Shown: positions 7,886 through 17,410 of the stretch, in pieces
Layout of the letters: every line of letters starts with the position of its first letter
How positions within the stretch are numbered: position 1 is the stretch's first letter
NCBI RefSeq assembly: GCF_004803755.1
Contig: NZ_CP032311.1
Span: forward strand, 3,302,501-3,366,500
Length of the DNA: 64,000 bases
Direction: 5' to 3'
Source of the DNA: Pseudomonas sp. DG56-2
Lineage (GTDB): Bacteria; Pseudomonadota; Gammaproteobacteria; Pseudomonadales; Pseudomonadaceae
The notes under the pieces: generated by a model
The model's input: the letters and a program-made list of their open reading frames with translations, nothing else
What the model was told of the DNA's origin: nothing
The model's database searches: none
Program-made: the position numbers and the translations under genes

Positions 7886-9445
7886 TCAACTCACCACCCG
7901 GTTGCGCCCGCTGTGCTTGGCTTGATAAAGGTGTTCATCGGCCCGCTTGAGTATGGCCTCCGGCGTCGGTGTTTCTGCGCTTCTGCCAGCCACACCAATG
8001 GAGATGGTCAGCGCGCCCGTCGGCACGATCTGGGTGGTTTCAATGGTCTGGCGAATCCGCTCGGCAATGGCCCTGGCGGTATGTTGCTCAGCCTCGGGCA
8101 GGATCAGCACGAACTCCTCGCCACCCGCCCGGCAAGCCAGGTCCTGCTCCCTGGAACAGCGTGCAATGATTGACGCGACCTGCTTGAGGGCCTCATCGCC
8201 CACATCATGGCCAAAGGTATCGTTAACCAGCTTGAAGTGGTCGATATCCAGCGCCAGCACTGAATAATTTCGCTGCGCCTCGGTCAGGGTCTGCAACGCC
8301 GCATTCAGGGCGCGGCGGTTGGCCAGCCCCGTCAACGGATCGCTCTGCGCCTCCTGACTGAGGCTGCCGAGCTTCTTCTGCAACAGTTGCACAACGGTCA
8401 GCAGTGCTCGACGAATAGCCGCTGCTTCTGCGTACCAGGCATTGATCGTTTTCAGTTTCTCCTCAGCCTGCGGCGCCGCAAGAAGCTCTGCGTGACCGGC
8501 CAACTGCCGCAAAGGACGGGTAATCAGGGTGGTGGCAAGCAGAATCAGCAGCAATCCCGCGACCCCCGCAGGAATGATCTTGAAAAGAATGTCGCGCATT
8601 AACTGCCGCAGCGGCGCCAAGGCCATTTCGCGAGGTTGTTGCGCGACCACCGCCCAATTGGCATCAGCGATCTGCGCATACCCGGCGAGCATTTCAATGC
8701 CCTTGTAGTTGATGGCTTCCATCGAGCCGTGCTCCCCACGCAGTGCCGCGTCGACCGTGGCGCTAGTGGTCAGTACTTCGCCAATTCGTTGATGGTCGGA
8801 GTGATACAACAGGCGCCGGTTTGCGTCGGCGATAAAGGCAAAGGTGCCATCCCTGTGGAAGTGGTTGCTGATCAAGGTGTGCAGGATGCCCTGCTTGCGG
8901 ATGTAGATCGATGCACCGAGGGTGCCGAGAAATTCACCCGCGGGGCTGAACACCGGTTGCGAGATGAACACAATCAGGTTGCCTGCGGCGCTCTCGTAGG
9001 CATGGCTTACCAGAGGCCGACGCTCCTTCAGCGCTTGCAGGATTTCTTCCGATTGCAGTGTGGTGCCCAGCAATTGCGCATTGTCGGGATACAGTTGCAG
9101 GGCCTTGCCGTTGGCATCAACGATCAACACGGCATTGAATGCCTTGTCGTCGGACTGCAGACGAACGACCTCTTCCCTGAGCAGCTTGGGGTTGTTGAAG
9201 TCACGCCCCAGCAGCTTGCTGCTGTAACTCAAGCGGTTGTGCGCAGAATCCAGAAACTGGCCAATGCTCGAGGCCACCTTGGCGGTATAGGCTTGATTGG
9301 CCTCCAGCGCAGAATGCACAAGCGCATCGCGCTGCACGCCATACGCCACCCAAGCGCTATTGCACAGGGTGGCAATGACCGCCATGAAGACCAAAATCAA
9401 AATCAGGCCACGTAAGCCGATAGACACAAAATGCCTGTTGTTCAT
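7886..9445 (-). CDS. membrane diguanylate cyclase with periplasmic sensor
   Basis: A 519-residue protein. A first membrane segment lies at about 8-33, then a periplasmic dCache-like sensor of about 250 residues, a second membrane segment at about 285-310 (PAGVAGLLLILLATTLI), and a C-terminal GGDEF domain. The active-site signature is GGEEF (441-445). The inhibitory I-site RxxD (REQD) lies five residues before it. It should therefore make c-di-GMP from GTP with product inhibition. Start at 9445 (MNNRHF) is chosen because GGCAGGG precedes it and the segment upstream lacks protein character. Its stop adjoins the stop of the metallopeptidase-like gene. Confidence 0.92.
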   Translation of the reverse strand: MNNRHFVSIGLRGLILILVFMAVIATLCNSAWVAYGVQRDALVHSALEANQAYTAKVASSIGQFLDSAHNRLSYSSKLLGRDFNNPKLLREEVVRLQSDDKAFNAVLIVDANGKALQLYPDNAQLLGTTLQSEEILQALKERRPLVSHAYESAAGNLIVFISQPVFSPAGEFLGTLGASIYIRKQGILHTLISNHFHRDGTFAFIADANRRLLYHSDHQRIGEVLTTSATVDAALRGEHGSMEAINYKGIEMLAGYAQIADANWAVVAQQPREMALAPLRQLMRDILFKIIPAGVAGLLLILLATTLITRPLRQLAGHAELLAAPQAEEKLKTINAWYAEAAAIRRALLTVVQLLQKKLGSLSQEAQSDPLTGLANRRALNAALQTLTEAQRNYSVLALDIDHFKLVNDTFGHDVGDEALKQVASIIARCSREQDLACRAGGEEFVLILPEAEQHTARAIAERIRQTIETTQIVPTGALTISIGVAGRSAETPTPEAILKRADEHLYQAKHSGRNRVVS

Positions 9446-9500
9446 GAACCCTGCCGTTGTTGTTTGCTTCCTTGCAATAGAGTGCCCGAGCCTTGCGCTG

Positions 9501-11057
9501 TCAGCCAGAGAGTCCCGCACGATTCTTCAGCAATGCGATGACACGTTGGCCAGGTTCAAGGTAGCCATCGCTATCGAGCCGGTACTCCTGCAGATCGCTG
9601 CTCATGGTCACCGTATCATCGACATTGCCGCCCAATACACGTGCCACATCCGCGGTCACCTCAACGACAATATCGGAATGGCTGATGTACTCGGCGTGGT
9701 TTTCGGCATAGGAGTAAGTAAATGTGCCGGATGCGCGATTGCGCTGGATGATGTCGCCGATCTCCGGTTTTTGTTCGTTGATGCGATAGCCCCAGAACGG
9801 CTTATCCAACCGTTCGGTCAAGCGCGCCTTGATCGCATTATTGACAAACACCGAGTGGCCGGCAGCGAACTTGAAGTTGGCGTAGGCCGGCCCGGCCTTG
9901 CGCACCACCCAGGAGATAAATGCAGCAGACCACGGCACCTCTTCGCCGTTGGCATAACGGCTGCGACCATCGTAAGGCTCGCCGATCGCCGCCCACATCT
10001 GCCGAACGTACTTGTAGTACGGGTCGCCTCTCTCGTCGGCTTGGCCCTTGTCGAAACGTAACCACTCATCCAGCGCAGCGCGCAACAGCGCCTCGACTTC
10101 TGCTCGTAGCGGTTCGCGCAGGTACTTGCCGAACACCACGCCCTCCTCCAGGCCGACCCTGACTTTACGCCAGCCGGGCTCCACCGAGGCGCCAAGGTCA
10201 GTCACCTTCTCTCCGAGCGTCATGCCCCGCACTATCACGCCATTGGGAGACTGGCGCAGGCGCAAGCCCTCGGTGGTCACAAAGCGGTCCCCCGCCACCA
10301 GCGCTTCATCGACCTGGACATGGGGATTGCCGCCCAGGGTGGCATCGAGGTCTTCGTTCCAGAACAGTGATCCATGCCCGGTATCATCAACCACAAAGGC
10401 GCCCAGTTCCTGCTTGGCGACCCTGATGATATTACGGTCGTACCCCACTCCAGAGGGCCCATGGGTAAGGTCGGGAGGCACTTGGCGCATCGACCAGCGC
10501 GATGAATAAAAGAACTGCTCGGTACCTAGAAACAACCGCGACATCGACAGCCACGGGACACTGATCAGGCCCTCGGCGAGCAACTTGGCGAGGACCGCGC
10601 CACTGCCGTAGGCCCCCATCGAGAAGGCACCGCCTATCTCGGCTTTGACAGCCCTGAAATAGTCGAGTATCGGGCCATCGATCTGATCGGCCTCATAGTC
10701 AGCATCAACAGCGAAAAGAATGGTGCTGCCCTTGCCCTTGGGCTGACCTACCCGCTTGGCGAAATCCATGGCGCTCTTGGCATTAGCCACGCCCTGTGCA
10801 CTGGAAAAGTGCTCGATTTTGCGGCTGCTGTCCTGGAACACCGGCAAAATAGCGAACCCCTCTTTGGAGAGGTACTTCGCTTCGGCGGCAGTGATGGTTT
10901 TCGCCCGCTCCGAGCTTGCGTAATAGCGGATCAGGGTATCGACGCCCTTGCTGCGCAAAAACGTCAGGAACGTCTTGGCTGCGGTGGTATTGAGTCGGGT
11001 GCTGACATCCACCGCCGACCAACCTTGGGCGTTCGTGAAATCGTCTTTGTATGGCAT
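9501..11057 (-). CDS. DUF1906 - SH3-like - DUF2272 three-domain protein
   Basis: A 518-residue protein. Residues 1 to about 215 match the DUF1906 glycoside-hydrolase-like (Rv2525c-type) TIM barrel (GWSAVDVST, TLIRYYAS, LFAVDADYE, GAYGSG). Residues about 275-340 look like an SH3b domain (GLRLRQSPNGVIVRG...GWRKVRV). The remainder matches DUF2272 (PWSAAFISWVVRKAG, AAGHSVFV), a papain-like or amidase-like fold. No signal peptide is seen. The start at 11057 has GGGGTG in front. Related domain sets occur in peptidoglycan-active enzymes, so a wall-degrading role is the best inference. No phage or secretion genes are adjacent. Confidence 0.78.
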   Translation of the reverse strand: MPYKDDFTNAQGWSAVDVSTRLNTTAAKTFLTFLRSKGVDTLIRYYASSERAKTITAAEAKYLSKEGFAILPVFQDSSRKIEHFSSAQGVANAKSAMDFAKRVGQPKGKGSTILFAVDADYEADQIDGPILDYFRAVKAEIGGAFSMGAYGSGAVLAKLLAEGLISVPWLSMSRLFLGTEQFFYSSRWSMRQVPPDLTHGPSGVGYDRNIIRVAKQELGAFVVDDTGHGSLFWNEDLDATLGGNPHVQVDEALVAGDRFVTTEGLRLRQSPNGVIVRGMTLGEKVTDLGASVEPGWRKVRVGLEEGVVFGKYLREPLRAEVEALLRAALDEWLRFDKGQADERGDPYYKYVRQMWAAIGEPYDGRSRYANGEEVPWSAAFISWVVRKAGPAYANFKFAAGHSVFVNNAIKARLTERLDKPFWGYRINEQKPEIGDIIQRNRASGTFTYSYAENHAEYISHSDIVVEVTADVARVLGGNVDDTVTMSSDLQEYRLDSDGYLEPGQRVIALLKNRAGLSG

Positions 11058-11200
11058 ACAGGCACCCCTTTTGCTTGCGCAGGAACAGGCCCCCTCGTGG
11101 GTACCGCGCCACAAGGCCCGGCAACCGTACGAAAACGATAGCTAACAGTGGGGTCAGGTCAAGGTGCGTAGCCGGGCTTCCCTGCCCGAGCGGCAGAAGG

Positions 11201-13624
11201 TCAAAAACCCAGGGTTGCCGACAATAGGTAAGTCCTTGGCGTAGACAGGGTCAGCCCCGCCTCGCTGTCATCGGAAGCGCCAGCAGACGCCCAGTAGCGC
11301 TCATCCAGCAGGTTCTCGACGGTGGCGCGCAGGGTGACGTCCTTGCCATCGACCCTGAAGGCATAGCGGGCGCCGGCATCGTAGCGTTCCCAACCGTCGA
11401 TCTGCTTGCTGTTGGCCTGATCGAGGTATTGCGAGCTGGAGTGGATGCCACGGGCGGTCAACGTCAACCCAGACACCGCCGGCACGTCCCACTCGGCCCC
11501 GAGGTTGACGTTGTACTCGGGCGTTGCCGGGGCGCGGTTGCCATCGAAGGTGCCACCTGCGGTGCCGGTCAATTCGCTGTCGATGTACATCACCCCGCCG
11601 AGCAGGCGAAAGCCTTTGAGGGGCTCGCCGAACACGCTCAACTCAACACCCTTGTTCTCGCGCTTGCCATTGGCGCCGAACATCCGGGTGTCGGCATTGG
11701 TCTCGTAGGCCGGCTGTCTGATTCGAAAGGCGCTGGCCGTCAGTGCAAACGCGCCGAGGTCGTACTTGGCGCCGACTTCAACCTGACGACTGATGAAGGG
11801 TGGAAATATCTGGTCTTCGTTGAGTGAGGTCGACGGCGCGATTTTGCCTTGACTCATGCCTTCCATGTAGTTGGCATACAGCGACAACTCATCGGTGGCC
11901 TTGAACAGAATCCCGGCCGAGGGCGAGAGCTTTTCTTCGTCATAGGCGGTGGTGCCTTTGATGCCGTTGCTCCAGTCATCCACCTGGACCCGCTGCCAAC
12001 GGGCGCCCAGGGTCAACAGCAAGCGATCTTCAAAAAAGCCCAGGGTGTCAGCCAGCGCCACACCGGTAAAACGGTTCTCGGTGTAGACCTTGGCATCCTG
12101 GCGCGTCGGCGTACCCGGTTCAGGGGTTGGCACCGGATCGTAGATATTGCTGGAGCCGGAGGCATAACGCGCACCGCCGTTTTCAAAGTCCATGTAGAAG
12201 TAGCTGGCGGCCAGGTTTACCTCATGGCTTACCGGACCGGTATTGAACCAGTTGCGCAATCCAGCGGTGCCAGTCTTGACGCTCTCGTCGCGGGTGAAGT
12301 CGCGAGGCTGCACGGTGAAGTCACCGGCATCGTTGGAGACCGGTACGTTGTGGCGGAGGAAATCATGATCGCTTTTACGTGCGCCAAGCGCGGCGTAGGC
12401 CAGCAGCGAGTCGCTGATATCGTATTCACCATTGAGGGTGGCGAAGGTATCGTTGGTGCGCGCCTTGCTCCAGGCCTGAGCGTAGTTGCGACGCACATCA
12501 TCAGCGTCAGGCACCTTGGCCTTGGCGCCGACCAACACGCGTTCCTGGGGGGCGTCGGTGTCACGCTCGGTGTGGCCGAAGTCTGTCGACAGGCGCAAGC
12601 GCTCGCCGCGAAAGTCCAGGCCCAGCACGGCCATTTCGCGCTTGACGCGCTGGTGATCCCATTCGGTATCGCCCGACTGTGTCACGCCGTTGAAGCGCAA
12701 GCCAAACTGCTTCTGGTCACCGAAGCGCCGGCCGATATCCACCGCCCCACCAACCTGGCTGTCCGAAGCGTAGTTGCCGGTGAACTCGGTGATCGGCGTG
12801 TCGGTAGCACGCTTGGCCACGACGTTGATACCACCGCCGACACTGCCTCGCGGCGAGATCCCGTTGATCAGCTGGCTTGGCCCTTTGATGATGTCTACCC
12901 GGTCGGCCATTTCCATGTCGATCGAATAGGTCGGCAGCACGCCGTACAAGCCGTTGTAGGAAACATCACTGTTGAATAGGCTGAAGCCGCGAATGGTGAA
13001 CTGCTCGAAGCGCCCTCCGGCCGGATTGGTAGCGCGAACCGAGGGGTCGCTGGCAATCAGATCGCCCAGCGTACGGGCTTGTTGGTTCTGCACCGCCTCA
13101 CTGGTGTAGGTGGTCATGCTGAAGGGCGTTTCCATGAAATCCCGCGAACCCAGCAAGCCTTGCGAGCCCCGCCGGGTGACCTGACCACCGGCATAGCGTT
13201 CGCCGCCCAGATCGGCACCTGCGTGGCTGCCGAGAACGCTCGTCGGTGCGATTTCCAGAGACTCGGAAGCCTGGGATTCGGGTACCAGGGTGTAGGCACC
13301 GGCACTCACCGGCAGCAGTTGCAGGCCGCTGCCCTGCAGCAAGCGGGCAAAACCTTGATCGACACTGTAGGTACCGCTCAAGCCGGCACTGCGGCGACCA
13401 CTCACCAGGGCTGGGTCTACCGAAACGCTCACACCAGCTTGCGTGGCAAAGCGCACCAGCGCCGAGCCTAGCTCACCAGCGGGCACCCGGTAGGCGCGTT
13501 GTTCTCCCTCGGCCATGGCCAGTTGCGGTGCCAGCGCGCCAAAACCAAGCATCAGGCTCAAACACAGGGTGGAACAAGAAAACGAAGGCGCCAGAGGGAG
13601 GCATCGGCGTGTCGGTACGGGCAT
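11201..13624 (-). CDS. TonB-dependent siderophore receptor with STN domain
   Basis: An 807-residue outer-membrane receptor. A signal peptide ends near AMA38; an STN signalling domain spans about 44-114 (YRVPAGELGSALVRFA...GLSGTYSVDQGFARLLQGSG); a plug domain covers about 150-260 (LGDLIASDPSVR, FTIRGF) and a 22-strand barrel follows, ending in a terminal Phe. The STN domain implies signalling to a FecR-type anti-sigma factor. The ATG at 13624 has GAGAG upstream; a GTG 24 bases earlier is less likely. No sigma/anti-sigma pair is adjacent; the nearest lies at 25.7-27.1 kb. No Fur box was recognised upstream. The siderophore is unknown. Confidence 0.93.
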   Translation of the reverse strand: MPVPTRRCLPLAPSFSCSTLCLSLMLGFGALAPQLAMAEGEQRAYRVPAGELGSALVRFATQAGVSVSVDPALVSGRRSAGLSGTYSVDQGFARLLQGSGLQLLPVSAGAYTLVPESQASESLEIAPTSVLGSHAGADLGGERYAGGQVTRRGSQGLLGSRDFMETPFSMTTYTSEAVQNQQARTLGDLIASDPSVRATNPAGGRFEQFTIRGFSLFNSDVSYNGLYGVLPTYSIDMEMADRVDIIKGPSQLINGISPRGSVGGGINVVAKRATDTPITEFTGNYASDSQVGGAVDIGRRFGDQKQFGLRFNGVTQSGDTEWDHQRVKREMAVLGLDFRGERLRLSTDFGHTERDTDAPQERVLVGAKAKVPDADDVRRNYAQAWSKARTNDTFATLNGEYDISDSLLAYAALGARKSDHDFLRHNVPVSNDAGDFTVQPRDFTRDESVKTGTAGLRNWFNTGPVSHEVNLAASYFYMDFENGGARYASGSSNIYDPVPTPEPGTPTRQDAKVYTENRFTGVALADTLGFFEDRLLLTLGARWQRVQVDDWSNGIKGTTAYDEEKLSPSAGILFKATDELSLYANYMEGMSQGKIAPSTSLNEDQIFPPFISRQVEVGAKYDLGAFALTASAFRIRQPAYETNADTRMFGANGKRENKGVELSVFGEPLKGFRLLGGVMYIDSELTGTAGGTFDGNRAPATPEYNVNLGAEWDVPAVSGLTLTARGIHSSSQYLDQANSKQIDGWERYDAGARYAFRVDGKDVTLRATVENLLDERYWASAGASDDSEAGLTLSTPRTYLLSATLGF

Positions 13625-13703
13625 TGTTGCGCTCTCTAATCGGTTCACTTGCCTTTGATGACAAGCGAGTGCCGAAAAAGGGACAGGCGTAGCGCAATTT
13701 TTT

Positions 13704-13976
13704 TCAGCCCGGTACGCCTACATCCACGCCAACGCTTTGCGCGGCAACATCTACCCACTGCGCATTCACCAATGCGGCCAACCGCTCAGGCTCGATGCGC
13801 ACCGCAGCGTTCGGTGCACCACCGGCTGGGTAGACCATGGAAAAATCCTTGAGCGATACATCGCAATACACCTGCAGCGGGCGGCACAAGCCGAACGGAC
13901 AGGCAACGCCAACAGAATGACCGGTCTGCCACTGGAACATGAGCCCATTGCCGTTGGCAAGTGCGCTGCCGAGCGA
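13704..13976 (-). pseudogene. YbaK/ProX-type deacylase, C-terminal remnant
   Basis: The frame encodes the C-terminal half of a YbaK/EbsC aminoacyl-tRNA deacylase: TGHSVGVACPFGL, PLQVYCDVSLKDF and AAVRIEPERLAALVNAQWVD are all diagnostic. The N-terminal half is missing. Upstream the frame runs, without a plausible start, into the stop codon of the GNAT gene in the same reading frame. An internal ATG at 13940 would give only 78 residues lacking much of the active-site fold. It is probably a deletion relic, not a functional proofreading enzyme. Confidence 0.75.
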
Positions 13977-14486
13977 TCAGTGCACGGCGCGGGTCACCAG
14001 GTAACTGAGCAGTTCGGGTTCGTCATCCAGTTCGATTGTCCGCACCGGCCGTGGCAGGTTATCCAGAACCGCGCGCCAGAAGGCCTGGGCGGCTTCATCC
14101 TGGTCATAGAAACGCACCAGCCAGTCACACTCCCCGCTCATCAGCACCTGGCTGGCAATCGCGCGGCCGATGCCCTTGCGCCGGTAGCGTTTGAGGATGA
14201 ACAGATCGGCCAGTTCCAGGGCATTGAGCGCGGCAAATTCGCTGCGTTCTACCAACAGAAAGCCGGCGATGAAGCCATCGACCAGGATCAGGTTGGCACT
14301 CCACTGCGGGTCTTGCCAGTAGCGTGCAAGGTGCTCCTCGTGAATATAGAAACGGCCGTCCACCTCCACGTCCTCCTGTTCCCAATCCGAGGACTCGTAG
14401 GCATAGAACTGATACAAGTTGCGGATCAGCTCGGCTTGTTCCGGGCCGGTTTGCAGCAGCTCGACGGTAAAAGGATTCGAAGGCAT
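13977..14486 (-). CDS. GNAT family N-acetyltransferase
   Basis: A 169-residue GCN5-type acetyltransferase. The acetyl-CoA loop is YRRKGIGRAIASQVL near residues 106-120, preceded by the beta-4 segment ELADLFILKR. The N-terminal region (YQFYAYESSDWEQEDVEVDG) resembles a Pseudomonas GNAT group with no known substrate. The C-terminus lies immediately upstream of, and in frame with, the YbaK remnant, so the very end of the protein may have been altered by the deletion that removed the YbaK N-terminus. The ribosome site is weak. Confidence 0.85.
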   Translation of the reverse strand: MPSNPFTVELLQTGPEQAELIRNLYQFYAYESSDWEQEDVEVDGRFYIHEEHLARYWQDPQWSANLILVDGFIAGFLLVERSEFAALNALELADLFILKRYRRKGIGRAIASQVLMSGECDWLVRFYDQDEAAQAFWRAVLDNLPRPVRTIELDDEPELLSYLVTRAVH

Positions 14487-14567
14487 GGATATCTCGGTCA
14501 GTAAACAAATAGCGCGTTTTCAGCGGGCGCTATTGTTTACAAAACCGCCGGGCAAAGCCAGCATCGG

Positions 14568-14588
14568 TAGGCGCGAGCCTGCCCCGCG
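14568..14588. repeat. degenerate REP-like element
   Basis: GTAGGCGCGAGCCTGCCCCGC resembles the Pseudomonas REP core (GTAGGAGCGGGCTTGCCCGCG) in inverted half-site form. It lies in the gap between the GNAT gene and the cystathionine lyase gene. Confidence 0.45.
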
Positions 14589-14604
14589 CCAGGCCGACAA
14601 CTAT

Positions 14605-15780
14605 CTATATCCGCGCCAACGCCTGAGCCAGGTCCGCGCGCAGATCTTCAACATCCTCCACCCCCACCGACAGACGAATCAGTGCATCACCAATACCGAT
14701 CTGCGCCCGGGTCTGCGCCGGGATGCTGGCATGGGTCATGATTGCCGGGTGCTCGATCAGGCTTTCAACTCCGCCGAGGCTTTCCGCCAAAGCGAAGATA
14801 TTCACATTCTCTAGAAAGCGCCTGGCGCCAGCCAGATCACTGTTGAGGTCCAGCGAGATCATCCCGCCAAAGCCATGCATCTGCCGCCGCGCCAGGCCAT
14901 GCTGGGGGTGCGAGACCAACCCCGGATAATAAACCCGTGCCACTTGCGGCTGGCGCTCCAGCCAGTGCGCCAGTTCCAGGGCATTGCTGCAGTGGCGCTC
15001 CATGCGCAAGGCCAGGGTCTTCACCCCGCGCAAGGTGAGAAAGGCATCGAACGGCCCGGCAATGGCGCCCACCGCGTTCTGCAAAAAGCCCAGGCGTTCG
15101 GCCAGCTCTGAGTTCCCCGCCACGGCGATCCCGCCGATCACGTCAGAGTGGCCGTTGAGGTATTTGGTGGTCGAGTGCACGACAATGTCGAAGCCCAGTT
15201 CCAGGGGTCGCTGGACCCAAGGGCTGGCAAAGGTATTATCGGCGACACAGAGAATCCCGCGCTGGCGGCAGATGTCGGCCACGGCCACCAGATCGGTGAG
15301 GCCGAGCAGAGGATTGCTCGGCGTCTCGACCCAGACCATTTGCGTGTCTTCTTCCAGGGCCGCCTCGAAAGCCTCCAGGTCGGTCAGATCGACAAAACTG
15401 AAACGGTGCCCGGCGCTGCGCCGACGCACCCGCTCGAACAGGCGAAAGGTACCGCCATAAAGGTCATTGCCGGAGACCACGTGAGCCCCGGCATCGAGCA
15501 GTTCCAACACATTGGCGATGGTTGCCAGCCCAGAGGCAAATGCGAAGGCCTGGGTGCCGCCCTCAAGGTCCGCCACGCAGCGCTCCAGCGCCCAGCGCGT
15601 GGGGTTGTGCGAACGCCCGTAGTCCAGGCCTTTATGCACCCCGGGGCTCTGCTGGGCATAGGTGGAGTTGGCGTAGATCGGCGGCATCAAGGCGCCGGTG
15701 GAGGGGTCTGGAGATTGCCCGGCATGGATCACGCGGGTAGCGAAGCCGAGTGAAGCGTTGCTTTCATCGTGGTGACTCAT
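14605..15780 (-). CDS. cystathionine gamma-lyase family PLP enzyme
   Basis: A 391-residue enzyme of the Cys/Met metabolism PLP family, cytoplasmic. The PLP lysine is K206 in HSTTKYLNGHSDVIGG; YGRSHNPTRWALE and ASGLATIANVLELL are further family signatures. It overlaps the cystathionine beta-synthase gene by four bases (ATGA), so the two are translationally coupled. This context favours cystathionine gamma-lyase, completing reverse transsulfuration from homocysteine to cysteine, over MetB or methionine gamma-lyase. A MetB-like activity cannot be excluded from sequence. Confidence 0.88.
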   Translation of the reverse strand: MSHHDESNASLGFATRVIHAGQSPDPSTGALMPPIYANSTYAQQSPGVHKGLDYGRSHNPTRWALERCVADLEGGTQAFAFASGLATIANVLELLDAGAHVVSGNDLYGGTFRLFERVRRRSAGHRFSFVDLTDLEAFEAALEEDTQMVWVETPSNPLLGLTDLVAVADICRQRGILCVADNTFASPWVQRPLELGFDIVVHSTTKYLNGHSDVIGGIAVAGNSELAERLGFLQNAVGAIAGPFDAFLTLRGVKTLALRMERHCSNALELAHWLERQPQVARVYYPGLVSHPQHGLARRQMHGFGGMISLDLNSDLAGARRFLENVNIFALAESLGGVESLIEHPAIMTHASIPAQTRAQIGIGDALIRLSVGVEDVEDLRADLAQALARI

Positions 15781-17153
15781 GGCAAGGACCTGCGCAAGTG
15801 GTTGAGCATGTCGACACGGGTAATCAGGCCATGAAAGCCCGAAGCATCGGCGATAATCGCTACCAGCCCACGGTCGAGTTCCGCTTGCAGTGTAGCCAGA
15901 CTGGCACTGGGTGGCAGGGTTTGCAGTGTGTCGGTCATGGCGCTGGCCACCGGCAGACTGAAGTGCGTAGGGTCGGCATGCATACCCAGCAAAATATCCG
16001 ACTCGTCGATCACCCCGACCAGGCGCTGGCCATTTTCAAGCACCGGCAGTTGCGAGACATCGGCCAGACGCATACGCTGGAAAGCGGTCAGCAAGGTATC
16101 GCCGGGACCTACGCTGATCACCCGGCCATCTTCGAAGCGTCGGGCAATGAGGTCGCGCAAGTCGCCGTAATGCTTGAACTGCAGCAGGCCCTGGTCGGTC
16201 ATCCACTGGTCGTTGTAGACCTTGGACAAATAACGGGTACCGGTGTCGCAGACAAAACTCACCACCCGCTTGGGTTCGGTCTGTTCACGGCAGTAGCGTA
16301 GCGCGGCGGCAAGCAATGTTCCGGTCGAGGACCCACCGAGGATGCCTTCGGCGCGCAGCAACTGACGGGCATGCTCGAAGCTTTCTTCATCGCTGATCGA
16401 ATAGGCCTGGCGCACGCTGGAGAGGTCGGCTATCGACGGCACGAAGTCTTCACCTATGCCCTCCACTGCCCATGCTCCGGGAGTCCCGAGCTTACCGCTA
16501 CGGCTGTACTCGGCCATCACCGAGCCCACTGGATCGGCCAGCACCATGCTCAAGTCCGGCTGCACCCGGCGAAAGAAGCGGGTCAAGCCTGTGAGGGTAC
16601 CGGCCGAACCGACGCCGACCACAATGGCATCGAGGTCATGGTGCATCTGCGCCCAGATCTCCGGGGCGGTGCTGCACTCATGGGCCAACGGGTTGGCCGG
16701 GTTGTTGAATTGATCGGCGAAGAACGCATCGGGAATCTCCGTGGTCAGGCGCGCGGCAACATCCTGGTAGTACTCTGGGTGGCCCTTGCCGACATCGGAA
16801 CGGGTAATATGCACCTCGGCGCCCATGGCCTTGAGGTGCAGAACCTTCTCGGTAGACATCTTGTCGGGTACCACCAGCACTACCCGATAACCCTTGGCCC
16901 GGCCGACCAGGGCCAGGCCAAGGCCGGTGTTGCCAGCAGTCGCTTCGACAATGGTGCCACCGGGACGCAATCGGCCATCGCGCTCGGCCGCATCGATCAT
17001 GGCCAAGCCGATGCGGTCCTTGATCGATCCGCCCGGGTTCTGTGATTCGAGCTTGAGGAACAAGGTACACGGACCGGTATCGAATCGACTGACCCGTACC
17101 ATCGGTGTATTACCGATCAGTTCGAGTACCGCCGGACGGGAGTCATTGGCCAT
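15777..17153 (-). CDS. cystathionine beta-synthase
   Basis: A 458-residue protein. The N-terminal two thirds is a fold-type II PLP enzyme with K45 in PGGSIKDRIG, the loop EATAGNTGLGLALVG and the phosphate-binding stretch GGSSTGTLLAAAL. The C-terminal 120 residues are a CBS-domain pair (VISVGPGDTLLTAFQRM, LPPSASLATLQAEL) as in eukaryotic and some bacterial CBS enzymes. It condenses serine with homocysteine to cystathionine. It is the first gene of a two-gene operon with the lyase. The CBS pair may bind an adenosyl nucleotide for allosteric control. Confidence 0.9.
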   Translation of the reverse strand: MANDSRPAVLELIGNTPMVRVSRFDTGPCTLFLKLESQNPGGSIKDRIGLAMIDAAERDGRLRPGGTIVEATAGNTGLGLALVGRAKGYRVVLVVPDKMSTEKVLHLKAMGAEVHITRSDVGKGHPEYYQDVAARLTTEIPDAFFADQFNNPANPLAHECSTAPEIWAQMHHDLDAIVVGVGSAGTLTGLTRFFRRVQPDLSMVLADPVGSVMAEYSRSGKLGTPGAWAVEGIGEDFVPSIADLSSVRQAYSISDEESFEHARQLLRAEGILGGSSTGTLLAAALRYCREQTEPKRVVSFVCDTGTRYLSKVYNDQWMTDQGLLQFKHYGDLRDLIARRFEDGRVISVGPGDTLLTAFQRMRLADVSQLPVLENGQRLVGVIDESDILLGMHADPTHFSLPVASAMTDTLQTLPPSASLATLQAELDRGLVAIIADASGFHGLITRVDMLNHLRRSLP

Positions 17154-17410
17154 GGGTCACCTCACAGCTGGAATGGGCAGCGGCTGAACCGTAACCTGTG
17201 CAGGCCGGCTCACTCGCCCTTTCAATACCTCGTTTCGACCATAGGCGCGCTTGCTGCCCGCCGCAACCGCCCCCAGCCAATCGGTAGGCGCAATTCTCTA
17301 ACACAAGCACGCAGAGCAAATGTCGGCCAATAAATAAGGCAAACTGCTGGCCCCTTGCTGCTGCGTTCATTGGCAAACTTGCTTTCCTTTCAATAGCTTA
17401 GGTTGCCACT

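Noticed and set aside
9501..11057. Prophage or lysis cassette
   Set aside because: The DUF1906 protein has no phage structural, integrase, holin or attachment-site neighbours.
11849..12979. A 376-codon plus-strand frame opposite the TonB receptor
   Set aside because: Shadow frame; composition untypical and no recognisable family.
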